Source of the DNA: an uncultured Coriobacteriaceae bacterium
GTDB lineage: Bacteria > Actinomycetota > Coriobacteriia > Coriobacteriales > Atopobiaceae
Length of the DNA stretch: 64,000 nucleotides
Direction: 5' to 3'
Assembly: GCA_902786015.1 (NCBI GenBank)
Contig: CADAAU010000007.1
Location: forward strand, 119,172 to 183,171
The position numbers and the translations under genes were made by a program. Shown here in pieces: positions 28,444 through 38,305 of this stretch; the first letter of the stretch is position 1; each line of letters begins with the position of its first letter. The notes beneath the pieces are model-generated. The model ran no database searches. It was not told the DNA's origin and saw nothing but the letters and a program-made list of their open reading frames with translations.

Positions 28444-29049
28444 CTATAGATTCTTGTCAATCTGCGAGAAGTCGGGCGTAATGAAGTCGGTAGCCGTAAA
28501 CCGGCCGTCTTCGTAGTCGTACGCAAACAACATGCAGTTGCAGAACGTGCCGATTTGGACACCCTCGTGATCTGAACAGTCCATAAAGAAATGAATCGAC
28601 GCGCCCGCATGGCTCACGGCGAGAACACTTTGGTGGTCGGGGCGCTCCATGATTTGCGTGAGCGTGCCCAACATGCGCTCGTTGACCTGTTCGTCGCTTT
28701 CGCCTCCATAGGGTACAAAGAAGTCCCCATAGGGAAGCGACGGATTAAGGCATTCGTCCTTGCCCTCGAACTGACCAAAACCACACTCGCGTATCCCCTT
28801 GAGCCGCTCGTAGGGCATGAAGGCGCCGTAGGCTTCCGTGAGGGCAATCTCAAGCGTGTCGGAGCAGCGCTCGGCCGTGGAGCAGTAGGCATGTGTGAGG
28901 CGAATGCCGTTATCGCGGAGCATGCGTCCAGCTGCCTTGGCCTGTTCGATGCCTCGTGCGGTGAGGGGAGAGTCGCACCACCCCTGAATCTTGTGTTGGA
29001 CGTTAAAGAGCGTCTCGGCGTGACGCATGACATATAGTTTGCGAGACAT
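28444..29049 (-). CDS. Histidine phosphatase (phosphoglycerate mutase-like) family protein
   Basis: The 201-residue protein begins with the phosphohistidine motif VMRHAETLFN and has CSTAERCSDT, an acidic ECGFGQFEGKDE and the second catalytic histidine in SHAGASIHFF. These fit a cofactor-dependent histidine phosphatase of the PhoE/GpmB/CobC type rather than true glycolytic GpmA. It converges with the preceding phosphatase gene, leaving 7 bases between stops. Confidence 0.85.
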   Translation of the reverse strand: MSRKLYVMRHAETLFNVQHKIQGWCDSPLTARGIEQAKAAGRMLRDNGIRLTHAYCSTAERCSDTLEIALTEAYGAFMPYERLKGIRECGFGQFEGKDECLNPSLPYGDFFVPYGGESDEQVNERMLGTLTQIMERPDHQSVLAVSHAGASIHFFMDCSDHEGVQIGTFCNCMLFAYDYEDGRFTATDFITPDFSQIDKNL

Positions 29050-29140
29050 GGAGTTCCTCCCACTGGTTGTTTGCTTATCTTATCGTAATGCTTGAACTAA
29101 CATAGAAGAGGACTCGTTGGCCAAATGTGTGAGGAAAGAC

Positions 29141-29845
29141 ATGCTTTTTGTTTACGACCTGACCTGCGAACACCTGCGCGACACACAAGGCGTGAGCGAA
29201 TGGCCGAGACTTGCATGGCGGCTCGCGGACACGAACCCAAATACGAAGCAAGAAACGTATAGGGTCGTGGTGACCTCTGTCGACACCGGCATGACGATGT
29301 GGGACTCAGGCGAGGTGCGATCGTGTGTCACTCATGCTCGCTACGAGGGCACGCCACTGGCAGTGGGTGGAACCTACGTGTGGTTCGTGATGGTGACAAC
29401 GTCGCGCAAAGAGCAGGCATGCTCGTCTCCCTCCTCCTTTACCCGCGCTCAAGGAATCGTCAACCCCCGGAGTCCGTGGGGTCCACAACGTGTTGGCATA
29501 GTGTGGACCTCAGATGCCGCTTACAATTCGATTGTCGAGTCATGTGCCGTCGCGTTGACAAGGGAGGATGCCGCCTGGCCATGGGTGTGGGACGCCGGAT
29601 ATGTTCCAACGGGTGCCGACGGTACCAGCGAGGTGGAGCGAGCATGGCATCGTACGCTTGGGATTGAGTTCATTCGCGAGGATGGTAGTGAACTGCGCAT
29701 CCTAGGGCAGCCGCCAGATGAGTTCGTCTTTGCTCAGGGTAGTCTGCTCACGCCCTGCGGTCTGTTGGTGGCCCGCTGGAGCAAACAGAAGTCCGGGTGG
29801 GATTTGACTCTAGACCTTGCTCCAGGTATGCACGTCTCGCAATAA
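29141..29845 (+). pseudogene. Internally deleted alpha-L-rhamnosidase-like gene
   Basis: Residues about 1-105 resemble the N-terminal fibronectin-like domain of GH78 alpha-L-rhamnosidases: LTCEHLRDTQGV, RLAWRLADTN, TYRVVVTS, TMWDSGEVRS and YEGTPLAVGGTYVWFVMV. The last 35 residues (LTPCGLLVARWSKQ, then WDLTLDLAPG) look like the C-terminal beta-sandwich end of the same family. The roughly 500-residue catalytic barrel between them is missing, leaving 234 residues. GAGGAAAG supports ATG 29141. It may be a decayed gene or a surviving non-catalytic sugar-binding protein. Homology of the C-terminal part is less certain. Confidence 0.55.
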
Positions 29846-30169
29846 GGCAGGGATGCGGGATATGTCCCCGTGCTCAGACAGTCCTCACCGGGGGCGGGGG
29901 CTGGGTTATGCGCCTGGGCTCGGACAGTCCTCGGCTTCGCCTGCGGAACTCGCGCAGGCACATAACCCAGCCCCCGCTCTGTTGAAGAGCGTAAGGTATT
30001 GATGCGCCGGACGTGGAACGGGGTTCCCGAGGGAGTATCCCCATCGCTTGCCACCTAGCCCCCGCCCACGGCGAGGACCGTCGGCATGGCTGAAAGACTG
30101 ACGTTTCTTTTGTTTCCATGTGCTGTGGTAAAGTAATGCGAATGATTTCTTGGCGAATGGGAGTGATGC
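29846..30169. repeat. Gap filled by palindromic repeat modules
   Basis: This 324-base gap holds no gene. It contains the 17-bp perfect palindrome at 29894-29977, a copy of the roughly 50-base element shared with 44363-44412 (29904-29955), a partial copy (GCTCAGACAGTCCTC, about 29870), and the chained half-sites GTGGAACGGGGTTCCCG (30013-30029) and GTATCCCCATCGCTTGCC (about 30035-30052). A TAAAGT near 30131 may be the -10 of the next gene. Confidence 0.7.
29894..29977. repeat. 17-bp perfect palindrome enclosing a dispersed repeat
   Basis: Outer arms 29894-29910 and 29961-29977 (GCGGGGGCTGGGTTATG and its complement) pair perfectly. The inner sequence matches, in opposite orientation, the element at 44363-44412, and can itself form GCCTGCG/CGCAGGC. 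Confidence 0.7.
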
Positions 30170-30970
30170 ATGCAAGACATAAGACTGGTTGCTGTGGACG
30201 AGGATGGCACGTTCTTGCGGGATCACCTGTACTATGACGTCGAGCGTTTTGAGCGCATTTGGACGTGCATGCAGGAACGAGACATCAAGTTTGTGGTGGC
30301 GACCGGAAACCAATGCTATCAGGTGCAGGACCTGTTCCCGCGGCATGCGCACGAGATGGGAATCGTGTCGGCAAATGGCGCCAATGTGCTCGATGGGGGC
30401 GAGCCCGTGTTTGCGGCACGGGCGGACGATGACGTCGTTGAGCTCATGATAAAAGCATGCCACACGATGCCCGAGGTCCCGTTCTCGATGCTGGGCGTGG
30501 AAGGTGCCTACATAGAGCGCGGCACGTCACAGGCGTTCTTTGACGACATGGCCCAATACTGTCACAGACAATACTGGGTCGATGACTTCTCGGACGTGGT
30601 CGACCAAATATTTATGTTTTCTTCCGTGGTGGACGCAGCGGACGTGGCAAATCAAATCGAGCGTTTCCGCTCTATTTTGGGCGATCGCATGGACGTGGTG
30701 GGCTCGGGCGATGGTTACTTTGACATCATCTGCCCTGGCGTTCACAAGGCGACGGGCCTACAGATGCTCCTCGATCGCTGGGGGATTGCTGCCGAGCATT
30801 GTGTGGCGTTTGGGGATTCCGACAATGACTTGGAGATGCTCAAGCTCGCCGGCTGCGGATATGCCATGGAGAATGCGCCGGAGCGCGTGCGTGCGGCAGC
30901 GGATGCCGTCGCGCCTCCCTGCTCGCAAGATGGTGTGTTGCAGGTATTGGAGGGGCTGTTGGGCATATGA
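30170..30970 (+). CDS. HAD-superfamily phosphatase, Cof/IIB type
   Basis: The 266 residues have HAD motif I VAVDEDGTFL, motif II in VVATGNQ, a cap domain at about 85-190, and the HAD-IIB end FGDSDNDLEMLKLAG followed by GYAMENAPERVRAAAD. Such enzymes dephosphorylate sugar phosphates or flavin and cofactor phosphates; the substrate is not predictable. Its stop overlaps the next start by 4 bases (ATGA). Confidence 0.88.
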   Translation: MQDIRLVAVDEDGTFLRDHLYYDVERFERIWTCMQERDIKFVVATGNQCYQVQDLFPRHAHEMGIVSANGANVLDGGEPVFAARADDDVVELMIKACHTMPEVPFSMLGVEGAYIERGTSQAFFDDMAQYCHRQYWVDDFSDVVDQIFMFSSVVDAADVANQIERFRSILGDRMDVVGSGDGYFDIICPGVHKATGLQMLLDRWGIAAEHCVAFGDSDNDLEMLKLAGCGYAMENAPERVRAAADAVAPPCSQDGVLQVLEGLLGI

Positions 30971-32139
30971 GTCGCCAAGACGGAGGCATGATGCGTCTCT
31001 TTGAGGTCCTCACGTCCGGCACGTCGCATGCATCTGTGGCGCGTAGCATGTTGCAGTGCGCCTTGGCTGCCGATTTCGTCTGTGGTGCGGTCGAACTTGA
31101 GGAACTCGAGGGAGGGTGGGTCCGTCCCCAACGCTTTGATCAAGCCCAACGAAGGGCACTGCAAAGCTGCTTGGCTTGGCATCCGGGACTCTATAGGCAG
31201 ATGGCGCGAGCGACTTCGGGCGTATGTCTGCGATTTGCGACCGATGCCACCGAGGTAGCTTTGACAGTTCGTCTGGATGAGGAGCCGCGGGGGACGACGG
31301 CGGTCGTATCCAAGCTGGATAGCGGACGCCGGAGACCTCACGATGGCATTTCGGCCATGGTTGATGGTAAGCCCTTTGGCTGCGAGTTGCCGCAGGCGCT
31401 CAGCAGACCGCTTCCGTGGATGGATGATGCCGAGGGACAGGCAATCTTTTCGACGCCACTGGAGGATCACGGCAATAAGCGCGCCATAACAATGTCGATA
31501 CCAGGATTGGGAAAGCGCCACGAGGTCTGCCTCTGGCTTCCCAACCTCAGGGGATGTGAGGTTCGCGAGATTTGGGCGGACGGTACCTACATCGAGGCGA
31601 TGCCGACCCGTCGGCGCATGCTGGTGTTGGGCGACTCCATCGGCCAGGGCTTCTGTGCGGACGACCCGTTGCTCGCGTGGCCGGCGCTTCTTGCTGAGCA
31701 CCTTTCGCTGGAACTCGTCAACCAATCGGTGGGAGGACAAGTATTCCAGCCGTCCTCTCTCATGGGAGCCGTCGTCGACGACACGGAGCTCGTCATCATT
31801 GAACTGGGAGGCAACTATCGTCACGAACCTTGCGCGAGATCGGCCGTCCAACAAGACATACGGGCCTTCTTGCGTGAGGTGTCGCGAGCGTATGAAGACG
31901 TGCGGTGCGTGGTGGTGACGCCGACGGGCCATAACTCGAGTCTTTCTCCGGTGCATGCGGGTTCGTGCGTGCGCGAAGTGAGTCGCATGCTCCAAAGGAC
32001 TGGACGCGAGATGGGAATGCAAGTGGTGGACGGGCTTTTGCTCATAGACAACGAAGACGCTGCTCTGGCCGATGGCGAGCACCCTTCGACCATAGGCCAC
32101 GTTCAGATTGCAAGCCGCCTAGCTGCGGTATTACAGTAG
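30967..32139 (+). CDS. SGNH/GDSL-type hydrolase
   Basis: The 390-residue protein has an N-terminal beta-rich half (about 1-215) and a C-terminal SGNH hydrolase domain. Visible are the nucleophile motif VLGDSIGQGF near 220, NQSVGG, the asparagine block IIELGGNY, and the catalytic aspartate-histidine pair in DGEHPSTIGH near the end. Architecture resembles acyl-esterases that deacetylate sugars or peptidoglycan. No signal peptide is visible. It is translationally coupled to the HAD phosphatase gene, suggesting a shared sugar-related role (inference). Confidence 0.82.
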   Translation: MSRQDGGMMRLFEVLTSGTSHASVARSMLQCALAADFVCGAVELEELEGGWVRPQRFDQAQRRALQSCLAWHPGLYRQMARATSGVCLRFATDATEVALTVRLDEEPRGTTAVVSKLDSGRRRPHDGISAMVDGKPFGCELPQALSRPLPWMDDAEGQAIFSTPLEDHGNKRAITMSIPGLGKRHEVCLWLPNLRGCEVREIWADGTYIEAMPTRRRMLVLGDSIGQGFCADDPLLAWPALLAEHLSLELVNQSVGGQVFQPSSLMGAVVDDTELVIIELGGNYRHEPCARSAVQQDIRAFLREVSRAYEDVRCVVVTPTGHNSSLSPVHAGSCVREVSRMLQRTGREMGMQVVDGLLLIDNEDAALADGEHPSTIGHVQIASRLAAVLQ

Positions 32140-32166
32140 AAAGCGAGGCAAGAAGGAGGACGCACC

Positions 32167-33426
32167 ATGGCCGGGAGCCGAAGGAACTATCGCGGTGACA
32201 GCAGGAACTCCAACCCCTTTGCGCCACATCTTACGGGCGTGCTGTCCGCAGGCGCCGAGGAGCAAGTTCGCGCCTACATGAGTGGCGAGGAACGCAATCC
32301 TTGGGCGACGCCAGATTCCGCCGTCCTCAGGCGCAAAGATGAGCCGCGCGACAGGGCGACGACGTTGCGTCCGGCCTTTTTGCGCGACAGCGAAAAGATC
32401 TTGCATGTTCCTGCCTACAACAGGCTGGCTGGCAAGACGCAGGTGTTCTCGTTTCGCGAAAACGATGACCTAGCGCGGCGGGGTCTGCACGTCCAGCTGG
32501 TCGCCCGCGTCGCTCGCGACATCGGACGTGCGCTCGGCCTCAACGAAGACCTCATAGAGGCGATTGCCCTCGGTCACGACATCGGACATACGCCGTTCGG
32601 CCATGCGGGCGAACACCTGCTCAACGACGTATTCCATAAGCGAACGGGACGCTGGTTCTTCCACAATGACCAGAGCGTGCGCGTACTCGACGTGCTCTAT
32701 GGGCGCAACGTCAGTCTTCAGACGCTCGATGGCATAATCTGTCACAACGGAGAGTTCGAACGACAGGTGCTCCGCACGAGCGACCTTCACGATTTTGCGG
32801 GTTACGACGCGATGGTCGCCGATTGTTGGGCACGAGGCGGCGAAGCCATCAAACACCTTGCCCCCTGCACGCTGGAGGGTTGCGTCGTACGCGTGAGTGA
32901 CATTATCGCCTACGTGGGTAAGGACCGCCAAGACGCCATACGGGCGGGTCTTTGTGACGAGAAGAGCTTCGAGGACGGAATGGGCGGAGCCTATAACGCA
33001 TGGGCATTGCAGACGCTCATAGGAGACGTGGTGGAGCATAGCATCGGAACACCGCGTATTTCCTTGAGCGAAGAGGGCTTCGCCGAGATGCGCCGTGCGA
33101 AGCAAGAGAACTACCGCAAGATCTATGGCGCTCCCGAGGTGGACGGAGAGTTTGGGCGCGAGATGGGGGAGCTGTTCGAGCGCCTTTACGAGCGCGTCTT
33201 TGATGACTTAACCGCCGGTCGCGACGAGGCGCCCGTGTTTAGACATCACATACGCTACGTTGAGCAATGGCTCGCTCCCTACGGCCAAAAATACGACTGG
33301 GAGTCCGACTTTGAGCTCACGACGGTGGACTATATTTCGTCGATGACCGATGACTATTGCATGGAGATCATGGAGCATCTGTTCCCAGAGGCACGACACG
33401 TGTTTTCTCGACGCCTTCACTTCTAG
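32167..33426 (+). CDS. dgt: dGTP triphosphohydrolase
   Basis: This 419-residue HD-domain protein hydrolyses dNTPs to nucleoside and triphosphate. It shows the paired metal-binding motifs GLHVQLVARVARDIGRALG and ALGHDIGHTPFGHAGE, then HNDQSVRVLD and RVSDIIAYVGKD. AAGGAGG precedes ATG 32167. In many genomes dgt sits next to dnaG and sigA; here it precedes a zinc-ribbon membrane protein instead. Confidence 0.92.
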   Translation: MAGSRRNYRGDSRNSNPFAPHLTGVLSAGAEEQVRAYMSGEERNPWATPDSAVLRRKDEPRDRATTLRPAFLRDSEKILHVPAYNRLAGKTQVFSFRENDDLARRGLHVQLVARVARDIGRALGLNEDLIEAIALGHDIGHTPFGHAGEHLLNDVFHKRTGRWFFHNDQSVRVLDVLYGRNVSLQTLDGIICHNGEFERQVLRTSDLHDFAGYDAMVADCWARGGEAIKHLAPCTLEGCVVRVSDIIAYVGKDRQDAIRAGLCDEKSFEDGMGGAYNAWALQTLIGDVVEHSIGTPRISLSEEGFAEMRRAKQENYRKIYGAPEVDGEFGREMGELFERLYERVFDDLTAGRDEAPVFRHHIRYVEQWLAPYGQKYDWESDFELTTVDYISSMTDDYCMEIMEHLFPEARHVFSRRLHF

Positions 33427-33465
33427 GCGTCGTTATATCTTCCGGTTTCGCGTTGAGGAGGGTAC

Positions 33466-35046
33466 ATGGCGTTTCACTGCATGAATTGTAACGGAAGCAT
33501 GATATTTGACGTTGAACTGCAACAGATGCGCTGTGAGCATTGCGGTAGCACCTGCCTTCCGGATGAGTACGTCTTCCGTGATACGAGCGAGTCGGCCGAT
33601 CCGCTCAGCCACTTCGCCTGCCAGAACTGCGGTGCCGAGCTCGAGGCTACCGAGGACTCTATGATTGGGATTTGCCCCTACTGCGGAGGGCAGAGCATGG
33701 TGAAGGCGGAGGGGAAAGAGTATTCGGTGGGCCAGATCATTCCCTTCAAAGTGAGCAAGGCGAGCTGCTCGGAGGCATATGCATCCTACACCAAGGGCAT
33801 CAGATACCTGCCCAAAGAGTTCAAGGACGCTTCGTTCATCCAGAACTTCACCGGAATATATATGCCATACTTCCAATACGATGCGAAGTTTGGCGACTCG
33901 CGCCTCACCGGATCAAAGACCGTGGAATCCAACTCCCGCTACGACGTCGTCAACACCTACAAAATCAATGCGTCGATTACCGGAGAATACCTCCACGGGG
34001 CGCCTTTCGACGGCAGTAAGTATTTGGACGACGAGATATCCGCGAGGGCAATGCCGTTCGACACGTCGCAGCAGGTACCGTTCAACCCAGCCTATTTGGC
34101 AGGATTCTATGCAGATACCTCCACCACATCTCCGGGTTTGTATTTGGAAGATGCAGAGGCGCAGGCGGGGGAGGAGATACTCGCGCTCATTGCTGACGAA
34201 ATACGTGCGGAGCATGGTATTCCCCTGAGCTCTTCCTCTACGGTCGAGACCTCGGTCACGCGATTTCGTTCGGTGCTGTTTCCCTTGTGGTTCCTTACGT
34301 GGCGTAAGGACGATCGAGTTGCATATGCGGTGGTAAATGGGGAGTCAGGAAAGGTCGTATCTGACCTGCCGCTGGATATGCGGTCGTTTTGGGTAGGATG
34401 TGGTGTTTGCTCCCTTGTCCTCTTTGCAGTACTCGAGTTGCTGTTCCAGCCGACTGCCGCCCTCACCTCATTCGTGAGCCTCTTTGCGTCAGTTCTCATG
34501 GGTCATGCCATTATTGTCAGTATGCGACGGATTTACGAGACGCAAGCGCACGTATGGGACAAGGGCTGGACGGGGGAAGAGACCAATGACGGCACTAAAT
34601 CCAAACGCAAGAAGAGAAGGGAGCAGTTCTCCTTCAAAGATTGGTTGCCCCTTTTGCCAATGATTATCGTGGGCGTCTTGTACTTTGTTATCAAGACCAA
34701 CTTTTTGCTCGATCCAACAATCCTGTTTAACGTACGACTCACGCCGTTCATGGCCGCTGTTCCCATAGCTGTCGTGGCCTATATTGCGCATGTGGCAAAG
34801 AAGGCGTGGGATTGGCGATCGTATGCGGGGGGATGGCCGGCACGGCTTGCGGTTACGTCGCTTTGCGTGAGCGTTGTTCTCAATGCGGTAATTGCCATTT
34901 TGTCGCCCGTAAACGATGAGTGGTACTACGCAGGTGATGCCGTATGTATACTTGCGCTCTTTGCTGCGGCCATTGGCATGATACGCATATTCAATAGTTC
35001 TACCACACGTCCCCTGCCCAAGCTGTTCGACCGTCAGGAGGTGTAG
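33466..35046 (+). CDS. Zinc-ribbon membrane protein of unknown function
   Basis: This 526-residue protein starts with two zinc ribbons in tandem (CMNCNGSMIF with CEHCGSTC; CQNCGAELEA with CPYCGGQSM). A soluble domain (about 75-290) follows with FIQNFTGIYMPYFQYDA and FPLWFLTWRKDDRVAYAVVNG, a pattern seen in uncharacterised bacterial TFIIB-ribbon membrane proteins. After that come about five membrane segments (310-345, 405-425, 430-450, 465-480, 490-510). GAGGAGG precedes the start. It is followed 3 bases later by a TPM-domain protein, so the two likely act together at the membrane. Confidence 0.75.
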   Translation: MAFHCMNCNGSMIFDVELQQMRCEHCGSTCLPDEYVFRDTSESADPLSHFACQNCGAELEATEDSMIGICPYCGGQSMVKAEGKEYSVGQIIPFKVSKASCSEAYASYTKGIRYLPKEFKDASFIQNFTGIYMPYFQYDAKFGDSRLTGSKTVESNSRYDVVNTYKINASITGEYLHGAPFDGSKYLDDEISARAMPFDTSQQVPFNPAYLAGFYADTSTTSPGLYLEDAEAQAGEEILALIADEIRAEHGIPLSSSSTVETSVTRFRSVLFPLWFLTWRKDDRVAYAVVNGESGKVVSDLPLDMRSFWVGCGVCSLVLFAVLELLFQPTAALTSFVSLFASVLMGHAIIVSMRRIYETQAHVWDKGWTGEETNDGTKSKRKKRREQFSFKDWLPLLPMIIVGVLYFVIKTNFLLDPTILFNVRLTPFMAAVPIAVVAYIAHVAKKAWDWRSYAGGWPARLAVTSLCVSVVLNAVIAILSPVNDEWYYAGDAVCILALFAAAIGMIRIFNSSTTRPLPKLFDRQEV

Positions 35047-35049
35047 AGC

Positions 35050-35796
<747 letters not shown>

Positions 35797-35832
35797 AAGG
35801 CGAAGTAACCTCGCTATGGTACTATTGTTCGC

Positions 35833-37179
35833 ATGGATACGCTCTTTTCGCATATAGAACAACAAGTTCGCAACCGCAACGCCCCGCTTGCCGCCCGCAT
35901 GCGCCCGACGTCGCTTGACGACTATGTGGGTCAGCAGGCGGCAGTCGGTCCAGGTACGTGGTTGCGACTTGCCATTGAACACGACACCCTCTCGTCGGTG
36001 TTGCTCTATGGACCTGCCGGAACGGGCAAGACAACGCTGGCACGCATCATCGCCCATACGACGCATGCCGAGTTCGTGGAGGTGTCTGCAATCACGGGCA
36101 CCGTCAAGGATCTCCGTCGCGAGATAGAGGCTGCGGACTCCCGCTTGCTTTCCACGGGACGACGTACCATTCTGTTTGTGGACGAGATTCACCGATTCAA
36201 CCGATCGCAGCAGGACGCGCTGCTCCACGCTGTCGAGAATCGCACGGTCGTTTTGGTGGGCGCTACGACCGAGAATCCGTACTTTGAGGTAAACACCGCC
36301 CTGATTTCCCGTTCTCGCGTGGTCGAGCTCGAGCCGCTCGACGACGATTCCATTCGACAGCTCGTGCGACGCGCGCTCGTGGTTCCCGAGGGCTTGGCGG
36401 GATCGTTTGTCCTCGAGGACGATGCGCTGGAAGAAATCGTTACGCTTGCCGGCGGTGACGGGCGTGCCGCGCTCACGTCGCTCGAGCTTGCCTCACAGAT
36501 GGCCTCGCCACCCCACGATGGAGTTGTCGGGGAAGAAAAGCCCGATGCTGGCGAGCCGCTGCCTATTACGTTACAGCATGTGCTTGACGCCAACCCACGT
36601 CGTGGTTTGCCCTACGATAAGGGCGGCGACATGCACTACGACGTCATCTCGGCCTTCATCAAGTCGATGCGTGGTAGCGATCCCGACGCAGGTCTCTATT
36701 GGCTCGCTCGCATGATTGATGCCGGTGAGGATCCCAAGTTCATCGCTCGCCGCATATTCATCCTTGCGTCTGAGGACATTGGCAACGCGGATCCGCAGGC
36801 GTTGTTGGTGGCAGAGGCTGTGTTCAAGGCGACGGAAGTCATAGGATACCCAGAATGCCGTATCAACTTGGCCCAAGCCGTCATCTATATGTGCCTTGCG
36901 CCAAAGAGCAATGCTGCAGAGGCGGGCATCGATGCGGCACTGGACGAGGTGCGCAACGGGCCCAAGCGAGAGGTCCCCAATCATCTTCGTGACCGGCATC
37001 GCCCCGGGTCTGACGAGTATGGCCCATATCTGTACCCTCACAATTATCCTACTGGCTGGGTGGAGCAGCAGTACTTGCCAGATGGCCTGCAGGCAGGCGT
37101 CTTCTATAAGCCCGGCGAGCGCGGTTGGGAGGCATGGCGTAGCGAGATTACCTCACGTGATCGAAGGCAGACGGGCTGA
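35833..37179 (+). CDS. rarA: Replication-associated recombination ATPase RarA
   Basis: RarA (MgsA) is a clamp-loader-like AAA+ ATPase that acts at stalled replication forks. The 448 residues show RPTSLDDYVGQ, Walker A LYGPAGTGKTTLARI, Walker B ILFVDEIHRFN, sensor VGATTENPYFEV and the C-terminal domain with DMHYDVISAFIKSMRGSDPDAGLYWLARM (here in pieces around 265-300). The length is typical. The gene stands alone between the TPM protein and a membrane coiled-coil protein. Confidence 0.95.
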   Translation: MDTLFSHIEQQVRNRNAPLAARMRPTSLDDYVGQQAAVGPGTWLRLAIEHDTLSSVLLYGPAGTGKTTLARIIAHTTHAEFVEVSAITGTVKDLRREIEAADSRLLSTGRRTILFVDEIHRFNRSQQDALLHAVENRTVVLVGATTENPYFEVNTALISRSRVVELEPLDDDSIRQLVRRALVVPEGLAGSFVLEDDALEEIVTLAGGDGRAALTSLELASQMASPPHDGVVGEEKPDAGEPLPITLQHVLDANPRRGLPYDKGGDMHYDVISAFIKSMRGSDPDAGLYWLARMIDAGEDPKFIARRIFILASEDIGNADPQALLVAEAVFKATEVIGYPECRINLAQAVIYMCLAPKSNAAEAGIDAALDEVRNGPKREVPNHLRDRHRPGSDEYGPYLYPHNYPTGWVEQQYLPDGLQAGVFYKPGERGWEAWRSEITSRDRRQTG

Positions 37180-37336
37180 GGTGTATTACGGTGGATGCAA
37201 GAAATGATGCCAAAACGACGAATACGCATCGATTTTGTCTGCGAAGTCTTTTCGAACCCTGCATTCTTTCATAGAATAGAAACACGAAATGCGCTAGATA
37301 TGACATTGACCCCTAGAGAAAGGCTTGGGAGCTGTT

Positions 37337-37912
37337 ATGAACTATGTTGTGACGGTGGCGCTTACCATTTTGATTGTGGTGGCTGCAGTGGCCATGTTTG
37401 AGCTTTACCGATTGCTTCGTAAGGCGCGCGAGACCGTTGATGATTTGGGAAAGCAGACGATCGAGATGGTGAATAGCGCCAACAGCACGATCGATCAGCT
37501 CCAACCGGTTATCGCCAAGGCGGATGGCATGGTCGAGGATTTGCAGCCTGCAATAAAGCAGGTTGGACCGCTTCTGGAAAAGACAAACACGGCCATCGAC
37601 GTCGCCACGGTTGATCTGGCCTCCGTCAACGACATACTGGTGGATGTGACGTCGGTTACCGATACCGCTTCCAATGTTACGAGCACCGTGTCCAAGGCGG
37701 CAAACAGCGCGGTCAGCGGCGTTGCTGGCGTAGTGGGTAAGTTCACGGGCGCAAAGAGCAACAGACAAAAGAAGCTTGCATCAAAGAGCCATGCGTTCGG
37801 TCGCGCTCATGACGAAGAGCCGGTCGAAGAGGCCGAGCTCGATGAGGCACCTTCTACGCAGGCGGCATCACGTGACTACTTCACCTATTCCAGCGATGCA
37901 CGCGAAGCCTAG
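37337..37912 (+). CDS. DUF948-like membrane-anchored coiled-coil protein
   Basis: A 191-residue protein with one N-terminal membrane segment (about 3-22). A long amphipathic helical region follows, rich in D, V and T (VDDLGKQTIEMVNSANSTI, then VNDILVDVTSVTDTAS). It ends in a basic-then-acidic tail. The pattern matches DUF948/YtxG-like general stress proteins. GGGAG precedes ATG 37337. The anti-sigma gene follows 9 bases later, which fits a stress operon. Confidence 0.65.
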   Translation: MNYVVTVALTILIVVAAVAMFELYRLLRKARETVDDLGKQTIEMVNSANSTIDQLQPVIAKADGMVEDLQPAIKQVGPLLEKTNTAIDVATVDLASVNDILVDVTSVTDTASNVTSTVSKAANSAVSGVAGVVGKFTGAKSNRQKKLASKSHAFGRAHDEEPVEEAELDEAPSTQAASRDYFTYSSDAREA

Positions 37913-37921
37913 GAGTAGACC

Positions 37922-38305
37922 ATGACGGATTCACACATTGCCCTGAGCGTGCCTGCGCTGCCGTCGTTTGCCCGCTCGGTCCGTATGATGGCTGCCAATC
38001 TCGCGGTGCTGTGCCCAATGAGTGTCGAAGAGGTCGAAGACGCTCGCATGGCGGCCGAAGAGGCGTTCGTCTACGTGTGCGCAACGAAGCCTGGCACATG
38101 CAACATCGACTTCTGCGTCTCATCGGATGCTCTGAGCATGTCGTTTTCGCTCGGGAGTCACAACGCTGCGGACGATCCGAAGTTGGCCGAACAAATTGGA
38201 CTCGCAGAGCTGCTGCTTTCGGCGGTGAGCGACTCGTATGAGATCGCTTCTGACGGCACGTCGCTGTGTGTGACCAAACTGGCGGGTGGTGCGAATGGCC
38301 ACTAG
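37922..38305 (+). CDS. RsbW-like anti-sigma factor
   Basis: The 127 residues resemble the short GHKL kinase fold of RsbW/SpoIIAB anti-sigma factors: LPSFARSVRMMAANLAV, VEDARMAAEEAFVYV and the end LCVTKLAG. In the ATP-binding N-box the usual E-A-x-x-N reads EAFVY, so the metal-coordinating asparagine is missing. The protein may not phosphorylate an antagonist. It overlaps the sigma-factor gene by 11 bases. No RsbV-like antagonist gene is adjacent. Confidence 0.7.
   Translation: MTDSHIALSVPALPSFARSVRMMAANLAVLCPMSVEEVEDARMAAEEAFVYVCATKPGTCNIDFCVSSDALSMSFSLGSHNAADDPKLAEQIGLAELLLSAVSDSYEIASDGTSLCVTKLAGGANGH

Noticed and set aside
30742..32100. 452-residue minus-strand frame
   Set aside because: It is antisense to the SGNH hydrolase gene and has no recognisable domain.
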